64,000 nucleotides of DNA. It comes from Coprococcus sp. GTDB lineage: Bacteria > Bacillota > Clostridia > Lachnospirales > Lachnospiraceae. Positions 17,298 through 25,950 of this stretch are shown piece by piece. The DNA lies in NCBI GenBank assembly GCA_022793995.1, contig JAAWDY010000011.1:175596-239595 (forward strand). Reading direction: 5' to 3'. The translations under genes were made by a program, and so were the position numbers. The notes under the pieces are model-generated. The model ran no database searches. It saw only the letters and a program-made list of their open reading frames with translations, and had not been told where the DNA came from. The number at the start of each line of letters is the position of its first letter. Position 1 is the stretch's first letter.

Positions 17298-17327
17298 CCT
17301 AAACAGCTTCTTTCTATTCACAATAAG

Positions 17328-17978
17328 CTATAATTTTCTGTCGCTTACGCCTTCCCGAATCTCAATCAACGATTTGAGGGCTTTTACTGTTCCTTCGATT
17401 CCGAGTTCAGAGCTTGACAGACAGAAATCATAATTATCCGCGTCGGCCCAACGCTTGTTCGTGTAGTAATTGTAATAGCTGGCCCGTTTCTTATCTGTTT
17501 TCAAGATCACATCCTTGGCTTTGGCATCCGTTAGGTCATAGATCCTGGCGATCCTTCGGATCCGGTAATCAAGATCCGCATGGATAAATACGCTCATCAT
17601 ATTATCATAGGACTCCAATGCATAATCCGCACAACGTCCGACCAAAATACATGGTCCCTCGTCCGCGATTTTCTTAATAGCGTCGAACTGTGCCAGGAAA
17701 ACCTTATGATTCAGCGGCATCTCATTGAATGTATTGGATGAATATCCCATGGAATACGTATCCATCACCAAAGAGTATAAGAAACTGCTGGTAGGCTTCT
17801 CGTCATGCGTCTCAAAAAGTTCCTGACAGATCCCACTCTCCTTCGCCGCCCTGTCGAGCATCTCTTTATCATAAAGTTTAATTCCCAGATCAGCGGCAAG
17901 TATTCTGCCGATCTCTCTTCCTGCGCTGCCGTACTGGCGTCCAATGGTAAGAATGGTATTCGTCTTTCCCATATCCAT
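17328..17978 (-). CDS. Cytidylate kinase-like family protein
   Basis: A 216-residue P-loop protein of the cytidylate-kinase-like (AAA_26) family seen in Clostridia. It opens with TILTIGRQYGSAGREIGRILA, where GRQYGSAGREI replaces the usual P-loop, and has CILVGRCADYAL and a basic lid (RIRRIARIYDLTDAKAKDVI). True Cmk uses GPAGSGKST, so the substrate may differ. AAAGGAG lies 4 nt before the ATG at 17978 and 10 nt before a second ATG at 17972; either could be used. It is a single gene with its own promoter and terminator. Confidence 0.82.
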   Translation of the reverse strand: MDMGKTNTILTIGRQYGSAGREIGRILAADLGIKLYDKEMLDRAAKESGICQELFETHDEKPTSSFLYSLVMDTYSMGYSSNTFNEMPLNHKVFLAQFDAIKKIADEGPCILVGRCADYALESYDNMMSVFIHADLDYRIRRIARIYDLTDAKAKDVILKTDKKRASYYNYYTNKRWADADNYDFCLSSSELGIEGTVKALKSLIEIREGVSDRKL

Positions 17979-18018
17979 CACTCTCCTTTGTTGCTAATTC
18001 CGTGGTTGCCTTACAAAT

Positions 18019-18047
18019 ATTATACAGCAAATTGCGGAAAATGTATA
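18019..18047 (-). promoter_or_regulatory. Promoter of the cytidylate-kinase-like gene
   Basis: Minus-strand TATACA (18042-18047), 17-nt spacer, TATAAT (18019-18024). Confidence 0.72.
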
Positions 18048-18066
18048 GACATTATATGTTTTTCTG

Positions 18067-18981
18067 TCACATATGACGGAGCTTTTCCAGAAGTTCCTTA
18101 AAATACGGCGGAAGAGGCGCCTCAAATTCCATATACGCGCCCGTCCTTGGATGACGTATTCCGAGAGTCTTTGCATGAAGCGTCTGTCCCTCCAAAACAA
18201 ACGGGTGACGCAACGGTCCGTACACAGTATCGCCTAAAAGCGGATGATGAATATGGGCCATATGAACCCGAATCTGATGTGTTCTTCCTGTCTCCAGACG
18301 GCAGGCGGTATACGTATAATTCCGAAACCGTTCCAGTACTTGATAATGCGTGACTGCCCGCTTTCCATTCTGGTAATTGACGCTCATTTTTTTCCGGTCT
18401 ACAGGATGCCTTCCGATCGGAGCGTCGATCGTGCCTTCGTCTTCTTTCAAAATACCGTGGACGACTGCATGGTAAATACGAGTGATGGAGTGTGCTGCAA
18501 GCTGCTCTGCAAGATTCTGATGTGCGGTGTCATTTTTACACACAAGAAGGGACCCTGTTGTATCCCGATCGATCCGATGGACAATCCCCGGCCGCATGAC
18601 CCCGTTAATGCCGGAAAGCCCTTCTTTACAGTGATACATCAGCGCGTTTACCAGTGTTCCGCTGTAATGGCCGGCAGCCGGATGAACCACCATTCCTTTC
18701 GGCTTATTTACAATCAGGATGTCTTCATCTTCATAAAGGATATCCAAAGGGATATTTTCTGGCGCGATATCCGGCTCTCTTAACTCTGGGATGAGCACTT
18801 GGATACACTCTTCGCCGTTTAAACGGTAATTTGCTTTTACCGCTTTCCCATCAACCGTAATCTTCCCTTCCTGGAGAAGTTTCTGGATATAGGAACGGGA
18901 AGATTCTGTGTCCTGCCTGCTGAGAAATTTATCGATCCGCTCCCCTTTTTCGCCGTCAGCGTGATAACATCGGGTATTCAT
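18067..18981 (-). CDS. RluA/RluD family 23S rRNA pseudouridine synthase
   Basis: A 304-residue enzyme that converts uridine to pseudouridine in RNA. An S4 RNA-binding domain fills about 14-60. The catalytic motif HRIDRDTTG carries Asp140. RTHQIRVH and HPLLGDTVYG are further family blocks. It overlaps the end of lspA by 4 nt (ATGA), so the two genes are translationally coupled. That lspA-rluD order is usual in Firmicutes. The exact target uridines cannot be given. Confidence 0.93.
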   Translation of the reverse strand: MNTRCYHADGEKGERIDKFLSRQDTESSRSYIQKLLQEGKITVDGKAVKANYRLNGEECIQVLIPELREPDIAPENIPLDILYEDEDILIVNKPKGMVVHPAAGHYSGTLVNALMYHCKEGLSGINGVMRPGIVHRIDRDTTGSLLVCKNDTAHQNLAEQLAAHSITRIYHAVVHGILKEDEGTIDAPIGRHPVDRKKMSVNYQNGKRAVTHYQVLERFRNYTYTACRLETGRTHQIRVHMAHIHHPLLGDTVYGPLRHPFVLEGQTLHAKTLGIRHPRTGAYMEFEAPLPPYFKELLEKLRHM

Positions 18982-19499
18982 AGATCCTTTTGCCCCTTTT
19001 TCAAATAAACGAGAAAATCATCTTCTTTATAATAGAAGAAAATAAGAAGAAGTAATACAAAAAAAGTCACAGTGACAAAGATATCTGCAACATTGAAGAT
19101 CGGAAAGTCGATGAATGAAAAGTAGAAAAAGTCGACTACATAGCCTTTTAATAACCGGTCGATAAAATTTCCCGCCGCCCCTGCGGTTAGAAAAACAGTA
19201 CATATCCTGATCGGTAAATACTTTTTTGTTACCGGGGTCTTTAAATAAAAATAAACCAAAACAAAAAACACAACGGTGGTCGTCAGAACAAAAAATGTCC
19301 TCTGGTTCTGCATAAGCCCGAACGCCATTCCCCTGTTTTCCAGATAATGAAGTTCAAATATATCTTTCAGGATTACGAATGATTCGTGCTCTTTTAAATA
19401 ACGGATTGCCAGTATTTTTGTATACTGATCCAGGAAAATCAGAAAAAGGACGCCTGCCAATGCTGCGGCAGACTGTCTTCTTTTTTGCTTCTTATCCAT
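18978..19499 (-). CDS. lspA: Lipoprotein signal peptidase
   Basis: Membrane aspartyl protease that removes signal peptides from diacylglyceryl-prolipoproteins. The 173-residue protein has four membrane segments and the catalytic pair Asp114 (AGNFIDRL) and Asp139 (FNVADIF). The start at 19499 has AAAGGAG 6 nt upstream; an 18-residue longer frame lacks hydrophobic character and a binding site. Likely substrates in this window include the lipoproteins at 11591 and 50309. Confidence 0.95.
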   Translation of the reverse strand: MDKKQKRRQSAAALAGVLFLIFLDQYTKILAIRYLKEHESFVILKDIFELHYLENRGMAFGLMQNQRTFFVLTTTVVFFVLVYFYLKTPVTKKYLPIRICTVFLTAGAAGNFIDRLLKGYVVDFFYFSFIDFPIFNVADIFVTVTFFVLLLLIFFYYKEDDFLVYLKKGQKDL

Positions 19500-19549
19500 A
19501 AAATACTCCTTTTGCTTCACTTCTTGTGTCCCTGTAAAAGAACAGAGAA

Positions 19550-20326
19550 TCAAATATATTTGTATAAAGAGACAAAACAGCGCCCCTTTTTTGTCTCCGA
19601 TAAAACTCCCTTGTACTGAAAACGCCCCATGCCCCGCACGGACACGATATCGTCTTCTTTCACCCGGTATCCGTTGCCGGTAATCAGTTTCCCATTCACA
19701 TAGACGCGTCCTCCTTCGATCAGAGGGATCAGCTTGCTGCGGGATGTGCTGTAAGCAAGAGAAAGAAGAGCGTCGATTCTCACAGATGCGACCGTTCCTT
19801 TTATCTCTTCTATCTTTGGTTCATAATGAAAATCTCGAATATCTGTTTTCTTTACCTGTACAATGGTATGACGTACCCGGGTGAGCTCTTCTGTAAGAAA
19901 TTCCGCCATATGCTTGCAGACAAACACAGTGGCTTCTTTATCTTGGATTAGAATATCTCCCAGTTTGGAGCGATCAACCCCCAGATGCAGAAGCGCACCG
20001 AGATAATCTCTGTGACTCAGATTGTCGGCAAATTTTTCGTTCAGCGGGATGATCTTTACCGCCTCAATTGGGTAGGAAGAAAGAATCTCCTCTTCTTCCT
20101 GATACAAAGAAAAAGCATCAGGTAGAAATGCTGCCATCTGACGCTCTGAAAGAGCATACCCGCCAAAGGTTCTGTATGGTACGGCAAACATTTCCTTCGG
20201 CGTAGTATGTAAAATATTCAGTTCATTCAAATTCAAAAAATCGGTAAAACTTACCGTACCCCTATGATATGCATGATCCGAAAGCTCAATCAGGCGTTTT
20301 CGGAATAAAATCTCATCTTTTTCCAT
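19550..20326 (-). CDS. ylmH: YlmH-like RNA-binding protein with S4 domain
   Basis: A 258-residue protein of the YlmH family encoded beside sepF in Gram-positive division clusters; family members have been tied to ribosome or tRNA quality control. The C-terminal S4 domain (about 185-250) contains the typical block SRSKLIPLIEGGRVYVNG. The N-terminal part (HRDYLGALLHLGVDRSKLGDI) is the conserved YlmH region. The start at 20326 is chosen from homology-like content; only a weak GAG precedes it, so the start is less certain than the frame. Confidence 0.88.
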   Translation of the reverse strand: MEKDEILFRKRLIELSDHAYHRGTVSFTDFLNLNELNILHTTPKEMFAVPYRTFGGYALSERQMAAFLPDAFSLYQEEEEILSSYPIEAVKIIPLNEKFADNLSHRDYLGALLHLGVDRSKLGDILIQDKEATVFVCKHMAEFLTEELTRVRHTIVQVKKTDIRDFHYEPKIEEIKGTVASVRIDALLSLAYSTSRSKLIPLIEGGRVYVNGKLITGNGYRVKEDDIVSVRGMGRFQYKGVLSETKKGRCFVSLYKYI

Positions 20327-20384
20327 CTTTTTCTCAAATCTATCTACTGTAATCTTCTTATGGGTATGTATCAATATGATAATA

Positions 20385-20942
20385 TTAATAACGTCCCTGG
20401 AAAGGCGGAGCTTCAAAGGAAGTTTTCCCTCCGCCGAGCAGATCCTGCAGATCTCCGGATATATCAACATTCGCCGGCGTCACCAGGAAGATAAAGTTGG
20501 AAATCTTTTGCAGATTGCCGTCAATGGCAAACGCTGCTCCTGACGCAAAATCAATAATACGCTGTGCGACCTCCAGATCCATTCCTTCCAGGTTCAAAAT
20601 GACGGTCCGTCCCCCAAGCAAAGTCTCTATGATCTCCCGCGTGTCCTCGAACTTGTTCGGCCGAATCACGCAGACCTCCATAGCCGACGGACTCTTCCGC
20701 GCCGCAGGCTGGCGCATCGGCGTCACCTTGCTGCTTCCAGAATAAGAAGAACGTCTCGGCTCGGGATCATCATCGTAATCCTCGTCCGTATAGGAAGAAC
20801 GCCGTTCTTTTTTGAACATACTTTTCTTTTTCGGTTTTTCCTCTTCATATTCATCATATTCGTCGTCGAAGTACTCGTCATCATCGTAATCGTCGTCGCC
20901 GTCCAATTTCATGATTTCCAAAAACTTATCTAAAACTCCCAT
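20385..20942 (-). CDS. sepF: Cell division protein SepF
   Basis: FtsZ-binding membrane-associated protein that aligns FtsZ filaments. The 185-residue product starts with the amphipathic membrane anchor MGVLDKFLEIMKL, continues with a long acidic, disordered linker (Asp/Glu/Tyr-rich, about 14-80) and ends in the SepF core (PNKFEDTREIIETLLGGRTVILNLEGMD...). The start at 20942 has AGGAG 7 nt upstream. Genes for YlmG and DivIVA, often found here, are absent. Confidence 0.94.
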   Translation of the reverse strand: MGVLDKFLEIMKLDGDDDYDDDEYFDDEYDEYEEEKPKKKSMFKKERRSSYTDEDYDDDPEPRRSSYSGSSKVTPMRQPAARKSPSAMEVCVIRPNKFEDTREIIETLLGGRTVILNLEGMDLEVAQRIIDFASGAAFAIDGNLQKISNFIFLVTPANVDISGDLQDLLGGGKTSFEAPPFQGRY

Positions 20943-20976
20943 CTTTACACTCCTATCTCTGGTATCTATCTTTATT

Positions 20977-21067
20977 CCCGCAAGGCAACACGCCAAATAT
21001 CCATACTCGTATGGATATTTGACGACTGCCGCGAGGTTCAAATACCCTGTAGCTTGCTGCGGGTTAT
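20977..21067. repeat. Double-hairpin intergenic element upstream of sepF
   Basis: Between yggS and sepF lie a perfect inverted repeat with 13-bp arms (20994-21006 and 21009-21021) and a second hairpin (about 21041-21066: ATACCC-GTAG / CTGC-GGGT). GC-rich flanks begin near 20977. No poly-T follows, so it is not a normal terminator. It looks like a REP/BOX-type dispersed element, but no second copy is in this window. Confidence 0.5.
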
Positions 21068-21071
21068 CTGA

Positions 21072-21764
21072 CTATACGGCATAATTTCTTTCACCAAAAA
21101 TCGCTGTCCCGATACGGACCATAGTGGCCCCTTCTTCAATCGCAACTTCAAAATCATTGGTCATCCCCATGGAAAGAACGCCCATACACACATTATTCAC
21201 TTTTTCTTTACTAATGTCAACAGATAATTTCCTCAAAGCTGAAAAGTATTTTCGGTTTTCCTCCGGATCTGCTACAAAAGGTGCGATCGTCATAAGTCCC
21301 TGTACCTGTATATTGGTAAGCTTGGCTGCCTCTTTTACAAAATCCAGGGCCTCTTCCGGCATGATTCCAAATTTGCTGTCTTCCCTTGCCATATTGACTT
21401 CGATGAGGATTTTTGCCCGGATCCCCTTTTTCTGAGCCTCCTTATCGATGGCGTCTGCAAGCCGCAGTGAATCTACGGAATGGATCAGCTCCGCGATGCC
21501 GACCACACTTTTTACTTTGTTGCGCTGGAGATGCCCGATCATGTGCCAGTGGATATCCTTAGGAAGCTTCTCGTACTTTTCTGAAAGCTCCTGTACTTTG
21601 TTTTCACCAAAACACCGAATTCCGGCGCCATAGACCTCCTCGACCATCTCCGCCGGCTTTGTTTTACTGACAGCGATCAAGGTCACTTCTTCCCGCTTAC
21701 GTCCGGCGCGTCTGCATGCGTCGTTGATGCGTGCTTCAATACTCTCCAAACGGTTTCTCAACAT
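21072..21764 (-). CDS. YggS family PLP homeostasis protein
   Basis: A 230-residue PLP-binding protein with an alanine-racemase-like TIM barrel. It has no known racemase activity and keeps pyridoxal-phosphate and amino-acid pools balanced. The PLP lysine lies in LIAVSKTKP near residue 35; HMIGHLQRNKV and MGMTNDFEVAI are conserved blocks. GGAGGAAG precedes the ATG. It corresponds to ylmE in the Bacillus division cluster and lies upstream of sepF. Confidence 0.94.
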   Translation of the reverse strand: MLRNRLESIEARINDACRRAGRKREEVTLIAVSKTKPAEMVEEVYGAGIRCFGENKVQELSEKYEKLPKDIHWHMIGHLQRNKVKSVVGIAELIHSVDSLRLADAIDKEAQKKGIRAKILIEVNMAREDSKFGIMPEEALDFVKEAAKLTNIQVQGLMTIAPFVADPEENRKYFSALRKLSVDISKEKVNNVCMGVLSMGMTNDFEVAIEEGATMVRIGTAIFGERNYAV

Positions 21765-21812
21765 CCTTCTTCCTCCATTCTGTCCCGCTCAATCGATTAC
21801 AAGCAGGTATCC

Positions 21813-23234
21813 TCACTGGATCACAATATCATTTTCCCGTACAACGCTGCCATCAAGCGCAATACGGTCATAATTGGAAAGGCCGTAGTTATTTCCTTTT
21901 TCTATAATATAGTATTCTTCGCTTTCGCATAAGATATTTACCAGCTTAAACACAGCATATCCTTTATTCACATTATAGACCCCGTAAAGGGTATCTGTAT
22001 CTCCTAATGTCAACTTCTCTGAAGCATTTGGCATCACAAGCACATCCCCCTTCTTCATCCCTCCGGGATCAATATAGACAATACCGTTCTGCTCATCTCT
22101 TCCATACACCGTGACTCCACAAAACTCACTGGAGGCATTTCCTTTGCGGTCTTTCGTCTCAAGAAGGACGCCTGTCTCCGACGATGAAGGGTCTGTTGTC
22201 AAAAAATCGGTTGGCACAAAATAGAATTCTTTTTCTGTTACAGAAGACTTCGGTATCTTAAGTCCGGATTCATCTTCCAGTATCAGTTCTACTTCCAAAA
22301 AGCGGTCGTTCGCGTAGCGGATCATGGAATGATTGAACGTGATATATCCGTAAGCATCGTCCTTACCGCGATTATAGATCTGAAGATTTCCGTTGAGCGT
22401 CTGGTTGTCCTTTACAAAACGTATTTTTACGTTCAGATCGGTTTTCCCATCCATTTTGGCACGGAAGGTATCTTCCATCTCCGCGGTGAGCTTGATCACC
22501 ACAGTCCACTCTTCCCCAGTGATTAGCCGACAAACAGCGTCCCCGGCGCTGACCTGCGTGTTATTCTCAATGCTGGCGCTGATATATCCCGTCTTGTCAA
22601 GATGCCGATCCGTGAGTTCATCTAAGGTTAGGGTCTCGTAACCGTCCACGGAGTATTCGATGATCCCGTCTTCCGGCGCGCCGTATACCTGCATGCCGTC
22701 GACCCCGCCTTCTAAGAGAAGCGTATTTAAATGCGTCATCCGGTTCTGCGCTGTATTGCTTTTCAAGATGCTGTCCGTTTCATTTAAAAGCGTAACAGCC
22801 GCATGAAAATCTTCCGGCCGGTAGCTCTCATTAAACGCCTGCGCCCTGGTTAGTATGCTGTTCCACTCATCGCTTCTGAGGGCAAATTCTTCCTCCGCCT
22901 CTGTACTTTTTACTTCCGGAAGCTTTTGGGGCGTCAGAGTATATATATTGCTGTGAAATGCGGCTTTCTGCCCCTCTTCCAGAAAATAATTCACATAACC
23001 GTCCTGTTCGGCGGAAACAATCTTCTCTTCACGAAGGACGATCCCTGTGTAATCCGTATCTTTTAAAATACTGCCCTGGCGCACTTCATAGACGGCGACC
23101 CGGTCTTTTGTAAGATAGGTCACAATCGTAACCGCCAGATACACGAATATAACGCCGAACAAAACCAGTCCGATATTCCAATGACTCTTCTTTTTATAAT
23201 GCTGCAGACTGATAATCTCATTGTTCTCAGCCAA
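21813..23234 (-). CDS. HlyD-like membrane-anchored protein, TTG start
   Basis: A 473-residue protein with one N-terminal membrane helix (about 20-41), an extracellular part and beta-barrel/lipoyl-like segments (VYEVRQGSILKDTDYTGIVLREE) resembling the HlyD adaptor family. It lacks the long coiled coil of real efflux adaptors, and no transporter gene is adjacent, so an efflux role is doubtful. The only sensible start is TTG at 23234, directly after the stop of the preceding gene, with GGGAGG 8 nt upstream. It stands at the head of the yggS-sepF-ylmH cluster, so a cell-envelope or division role is possible (inference). Confidence 0.8.
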   Translation of the reverse strand: MAENNEIISLQHYKKKSHWNIGLVLFGVIFVYLAVTIVTYLTKDRVAVYEVRQGSILKDTDYTGIVLREEKIVSAEQDGYVNYFLEEGQKAAFHSNIYTLTPQKLPEVKSTEAEEEFALRSDEWNSILTRAQAFNESYRPEDFHAAVTLLNETDSILKSNTAQNRMTHLNTLLLEGGVDGMQVYGAPEDGIIEYSVDGYETLTLDELTDRHLDKTGYISASIENNTQVSAGDAVCRLITGEEWTVVIKLTAEMEDTFRAKMDGKTDLNVKIRFVKDNQTLNGNLQIYNRGKDDAYGYITFNHSMIRYANDRFLEVELILEDESGLKIPKSSVTEKEFYFVPTDFLTTDPSSSETGVLLETKDRKGNASSEFCGVTVYGRDEQNGIVYIDPGGMKKGDVLVMPNASEKLTLGDTDTLYGVYNVNKGYAVFKLVNILCESEEYYIIEKGNNYGLSNYDRIALDGSVVRENDIVIQ

Positions 23235-24197
23235 TCAAAACGCCTCCCTGTGAAGAAAAAATTTCCTGGCTTTGGCTCCGTTAAGATAACAGCAGCGCTT
23301 TCCCTGGAAACTCCCTCTTTTCTGCATGGTATCCAGGACTTCATCCTTTAACTTCCACCAGCTCATTCCCCAGTTGGAAAAAGCAGCGTCTTTTTGAGGG
23401 ATCCGTGAGAACAATCGCTCAACTGCCATCGATGCAGGGATCAACTCCAGGAACGCTATGACACGTTCCATGTATTCCTCCTTAGAGCATACCGCTATTT
23501 TACCATTTTCGTACCAATCGCACAACCTTGTATTTTTTGCAATATAGAGCGAATGAATCTTAACGATGTCGATTCCAAGGGCTGTCAGTATCTTCGCCGT
23601 TTCTTCGACATCTTTTAGGTTATCCCCCGGAAGGTTGAGGATGACATGAGAGCAGATTGAAAATCCTTCATACTTTTTGACAGTAAGGACAGCGTCAATA
23701 AACTCTGCCAGCCCATGTCCCCGGTTTACGATATCCAGCGTATGGTAATTCGCCGTCTGAAGGCCAAGCTCCACATTCATTCGGATCCCTTTCCTTTTGG
23801 CGACATCCTGCATAATGTCAAGATATTCCTCTGCGGCACAGTCAGGACGCGTGGAAACGGAGATCTCAACGATATCAGGAAATGCGGCCGCTTCCTCCAA
23901 GTATGCCCGAAAATCCGACAGCGGCAGAAACGTATTCGTATAGTTTTGGAAATAAGCGATATATTTTCGAGCGTGGTATTTCTTACGAATGATCTCTTGA
24001 ACAGTCAAAAGCTGTTCAGTGACGCACATCTGACTGCTTTGCGCCTCAAATCCTGTTCCAGCTCCCGCACAAAAGGCGCATCCGGCCCTCTCTCCTTCCA
24101 CCCGGTTCGGGCAGCTTACCGGCAAGTTCACAGGAAGCTTATATACTTTTTCACCGTATTGTTCTTTCAGATAAAGCGAATAAGGATAATATAACAT
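23235..24197 (-). CDS. TIGR01212 family radical SAM protein (YhcC-like)
   Basis: A 320-residue radical SAM enzyme. The cluster cysteines are CPNR...CAFC near 29-43, in the unusual spacing typical of TIGR01212. ELGLQTANYHTLDIVNRGH and SHVILNLPGD are strong family blocks. Substrate is unknown. The binding site before the ATG is weak (GAAG). The stop codon abuts the TTG of the following gene. First gene of the segment ending with rluD. Confidence 0.9.
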   Translation of the reverse strand: MLYYPYSLYLKEQYGEKVYKLPVNLPVSCPNRVEGERAGCAFCAGAGTGFEAQSSQMCVTEQLLTVQEIIRKKYHARKYIAYFQNYTNTFLPLSDFRAYLEEAAAFPDIVEISVSTRPDCAAEEYLDIMQDVAKRKGIRMNVELGLQTANYHTLDIVNRGHGLAEFIDAVLTVKKYEGFSICSHVILNLPGDNLKDVEETAKILTALGIDIVKIHSLYIAKNTRLCDWYENGKIAVCSKEEYMERVIAFLELIPASMAVERLFSRIPQKDAAFSNWGMSWWKLKDEVLDTMQKRGSFQGKRCCYLNGAKARKFFLHREAF

Positions 24198-24299
24198 GGT
24201 TTTCTTCTTTTCTAAAAAAATGAATTACAAATCGTCCCGAATAAAAAAATATTTTCTGTATACACTAACCAACAGAAACCAAGCAAGGAGGAATCTAAT

Positions 24300-24506
24300 A
24301 TGAAATGGTTCGATAATACGGCGCTTACGATCGTGATCGTCGGCGCTGTCAACTGGCTTTTAGTCGGAATTTTCCGTTTTGACCTTGTTGCCTATCTGTT
24401 CGGCAATCTTTCATGGCTGTCACGGATCATCTATGCAGCTGTAGGACTTTCCGGTCTTTATTTAATCAGTCTCTATGGCAGGATCGGCAATATGTCTGAG
24501 TCATAA
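24300..24506 (+). CDS. DUF378 small membrane protein
   Basis: A 68-residue protein of the DUF378 family with two predicted membrane helices (about 8-30 and 38-60), containing NWLLVGIFRFDLVAYLFG. AAGGAGG is well placed before the ATG. Function is unknown. It is one of only two complete plus-strand genes recognised here, with its own terminator immediately behind. Confidence 0.9.
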   Translation: MKWFDNTALTIVIVGAVNWLLVGIFRFDLVAYLFGNLSWLSRIIYAAVGLSGLYLISLYGRIGNMSES

Positions 24507-24512
24507 ATAAGA

Positions 24513-24541
24513 GGGGTATCCCACTGTGAGATGCCCCTTTT
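24513..24541. terminator. Bidirectional terminator between DUF378 and the carboxypeptidase gene
   Basis: Stem GGGGTATC / GATGCCCC (one G-T pair), 9-nt loop, followed by TTTT on the plus strand and by TCTTATTT on the minus strand. It sits 6 nt after the DUF378 stop and 10 nt after the convergent carboxypeptidase stop. Confidence 0.85.
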
Positions 24542-24550
24542 CTGATGATC

Positions 24551-25558
24551 TTAACTTCCGGCTTCATCTGCAGGAGCATCATCAGGGATCGCCAGAATCA
24601 AGGACGTCATATCAGTATAAAGAACCGCTTTATCCGGAGCACCCATCACGATTGAAATGTAGGAATCGCCATCCTCCCCCTGCTCTAAAAGGACCAGACA
24701 GTTGCCGGCCTCTCCTGTAGTACCGGTCTTTCCGCCCACGATCGTGACGTTTCCCGGACGATCGGCCAGTCCTCTTGCATAATAGTTCGTTGGGGAAAAT
24801 TCGCTGCTTCCGGGAGAGCCGTCCGACTTTACATAAGAAGCTGTAAAGGAATCTTTTTTGATGATTTCAATAAATCTCTCATCTTTGATACATTCCTTAA
24901 AGATTAAGTAGATATCATACGCTGTCGTATAATGCGCATCGTCATGCAGGCCATGTGGGTTCATAAAATGTGTGTTGTTTGCCATTAATTCTTCTGCTCT
25001 CTGATTCATCATTGCGACAAAAGCATCTTCACTTCCAGCGATATATTCCGCGATCGCTGTCGCGGCGTCATTTCCGGAACGAATCATAAGAGCGTTCACT
25101 AAATCATTCAAAGACCATACGTCGCCCTCTATTAAACCACACAATGATGCATCCGGCGGAAATGCCGCGGCCGCTGCATGAGAACTTATTGTGACCTGGT
25201 CTTCAAGATTTCCCCTCTCCAATGCAAGGAGGGCGGTCATAATCTTTGTCACGCTTGCTGGGTATAACTTTTCGTGGACACGGAAAGAATAGAGGACCTG
25301 ATGATCTGCCAGGTCAAATAGAGCCGCCGCATGCAGGTCGGTATCTTCCTGATATTCTGCGAGCGCAACCTGCTCTAGTGAAACGCACAGCTCCTCCGCG
25401 TAAAGTTTTCCCTCATATAGATTCGCATTGTAATTTTCTTTTTCAAATTCTGTCACCATTGTATTCTTCGGCTCTTCTTCCCTGCACCCGCATAGGTGGA
25501 AACAGGCTGTAAGCAGCAAAACCGCTGTGAAAAGCCGGACTCTATTTATACATCTCAC
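24551..25558 (-). CDS. D-alanyl-D-alanine carboxypeptidase (peptidase S11), lipoprotein
   Basis: Low-molecular-weight penicillin-binding protein that removes the terminal D-Ala from peptidoglycan stem peptides. Active-site motifs are S102-VTK105 in PASVTKIMTA, SGN at 161-163 and KTG at 277-279. The GTG at 25558 gives a signal peptide with lipobox LCGC (C25), so it is probably membrane-anchored. This start lies 17 nt inside mgsA, with AGAGGAG about 12 nt upstream; a longer in-frame ATG start further inside mgsA has no export signal at its end. It closes the shape/division operon and ends at a terminator. Confidence 0.88.
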   Translation of the reverse strand: MRCINRVRLFTAVLLLTACFHLCGCREEEPKNTMVTEFEKENYNANLYEGKLYAEELCVSLEQVALAEYQEDTDLHAAALFDLADHQVLYSFRVHEKLYPASVTKIMTALLALERGNLEDQVTISSHAAAAAFPPDASLCGLIEGDVWSLNDLVNALMIRSGNDAATAIAEYIAGSEDAFVAMMNQRAEELMANNTHFMNPHGLHDDAHYTTAYDIYLIFKECIKDERFIEIIKKDSFTASYVKSDGSPGSSEFSPTNYYARGLADRPGNVTIVGGKTGTTGEAGNCLVLLEQGEDGDSYISIVMGAPDKAVLYTDMTSLILAIPDDAPADEAGS

Positions 25559-25937
25559 GCCAGTCCAAATCTCCTCTGTCCAGTGCCAAAACAATGATCT
25601 CCGCTGTGGCAAGGTTCGTTGCCATAGGAATATTATGTGTATCACATAACCGGATCACATCATTGACATCCGGTTCATGTGGTTTCGGGTTTGATGGATC
25701 CCGCAGAAAAATAAGCGCATCAATTCCATTCTGGGCAATCTGCGCCCCGAGCTGCTGCTTTCCACCCAGCGGACCGGCTAGGTACTTATGGATGGATAAG
25801 TTTGTTACTTCTTCGATTAGACGACCTGTAGTACCTGTTGCATATAATTCATGTCTACTCAGGATGCCACGATAAGCGATACAGAAATTCTGCATCAATG
25901 TTTTTTTTGAATCGTGTGCAATCAGTCCTATATTCAT
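25542..25937 (-). CDS. mgsA: Methylglyoxal synthase
   Basis: Converts dihydroxyacetone phosphate to methylglyoxal and phosphate, a bypass of lower glycolysis. The 131-residue product has family blocks IALIAHDSKK-like (IGLIAHDSKK), SGPLGGKQQ-like (AGPLGGKQQLG) and IFLRDP with catalytic Asp80. The start at 25937 has AAGGAG 8 nt upstream. Its position between rodA and a carboxypeptidase gene is common in Clostridia but metabolically unexplained. Confidence 0.95.
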   Translation of the reverse strand: MNIGLIAHDSKKTLMQNFCIAYRGILSRHELYATGTTGRLIEEVTNLSIHKYLAGPLGGKQQLGAQIAQNGIDALIFLRDPSNPKPHEPDVNDVIRLCDTHNIPMATNLATAEIIVLALDRGDLDWREMYK

Positions 25938-25950
25938 CTTTTCTTCTCCT

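Noticed and set aside
20801-20920. Low-complexity GAT/GAC run as a tandem repeat
   Set aside because: It encodes the acidic linker of SepF and is explained by amino-acid composition.
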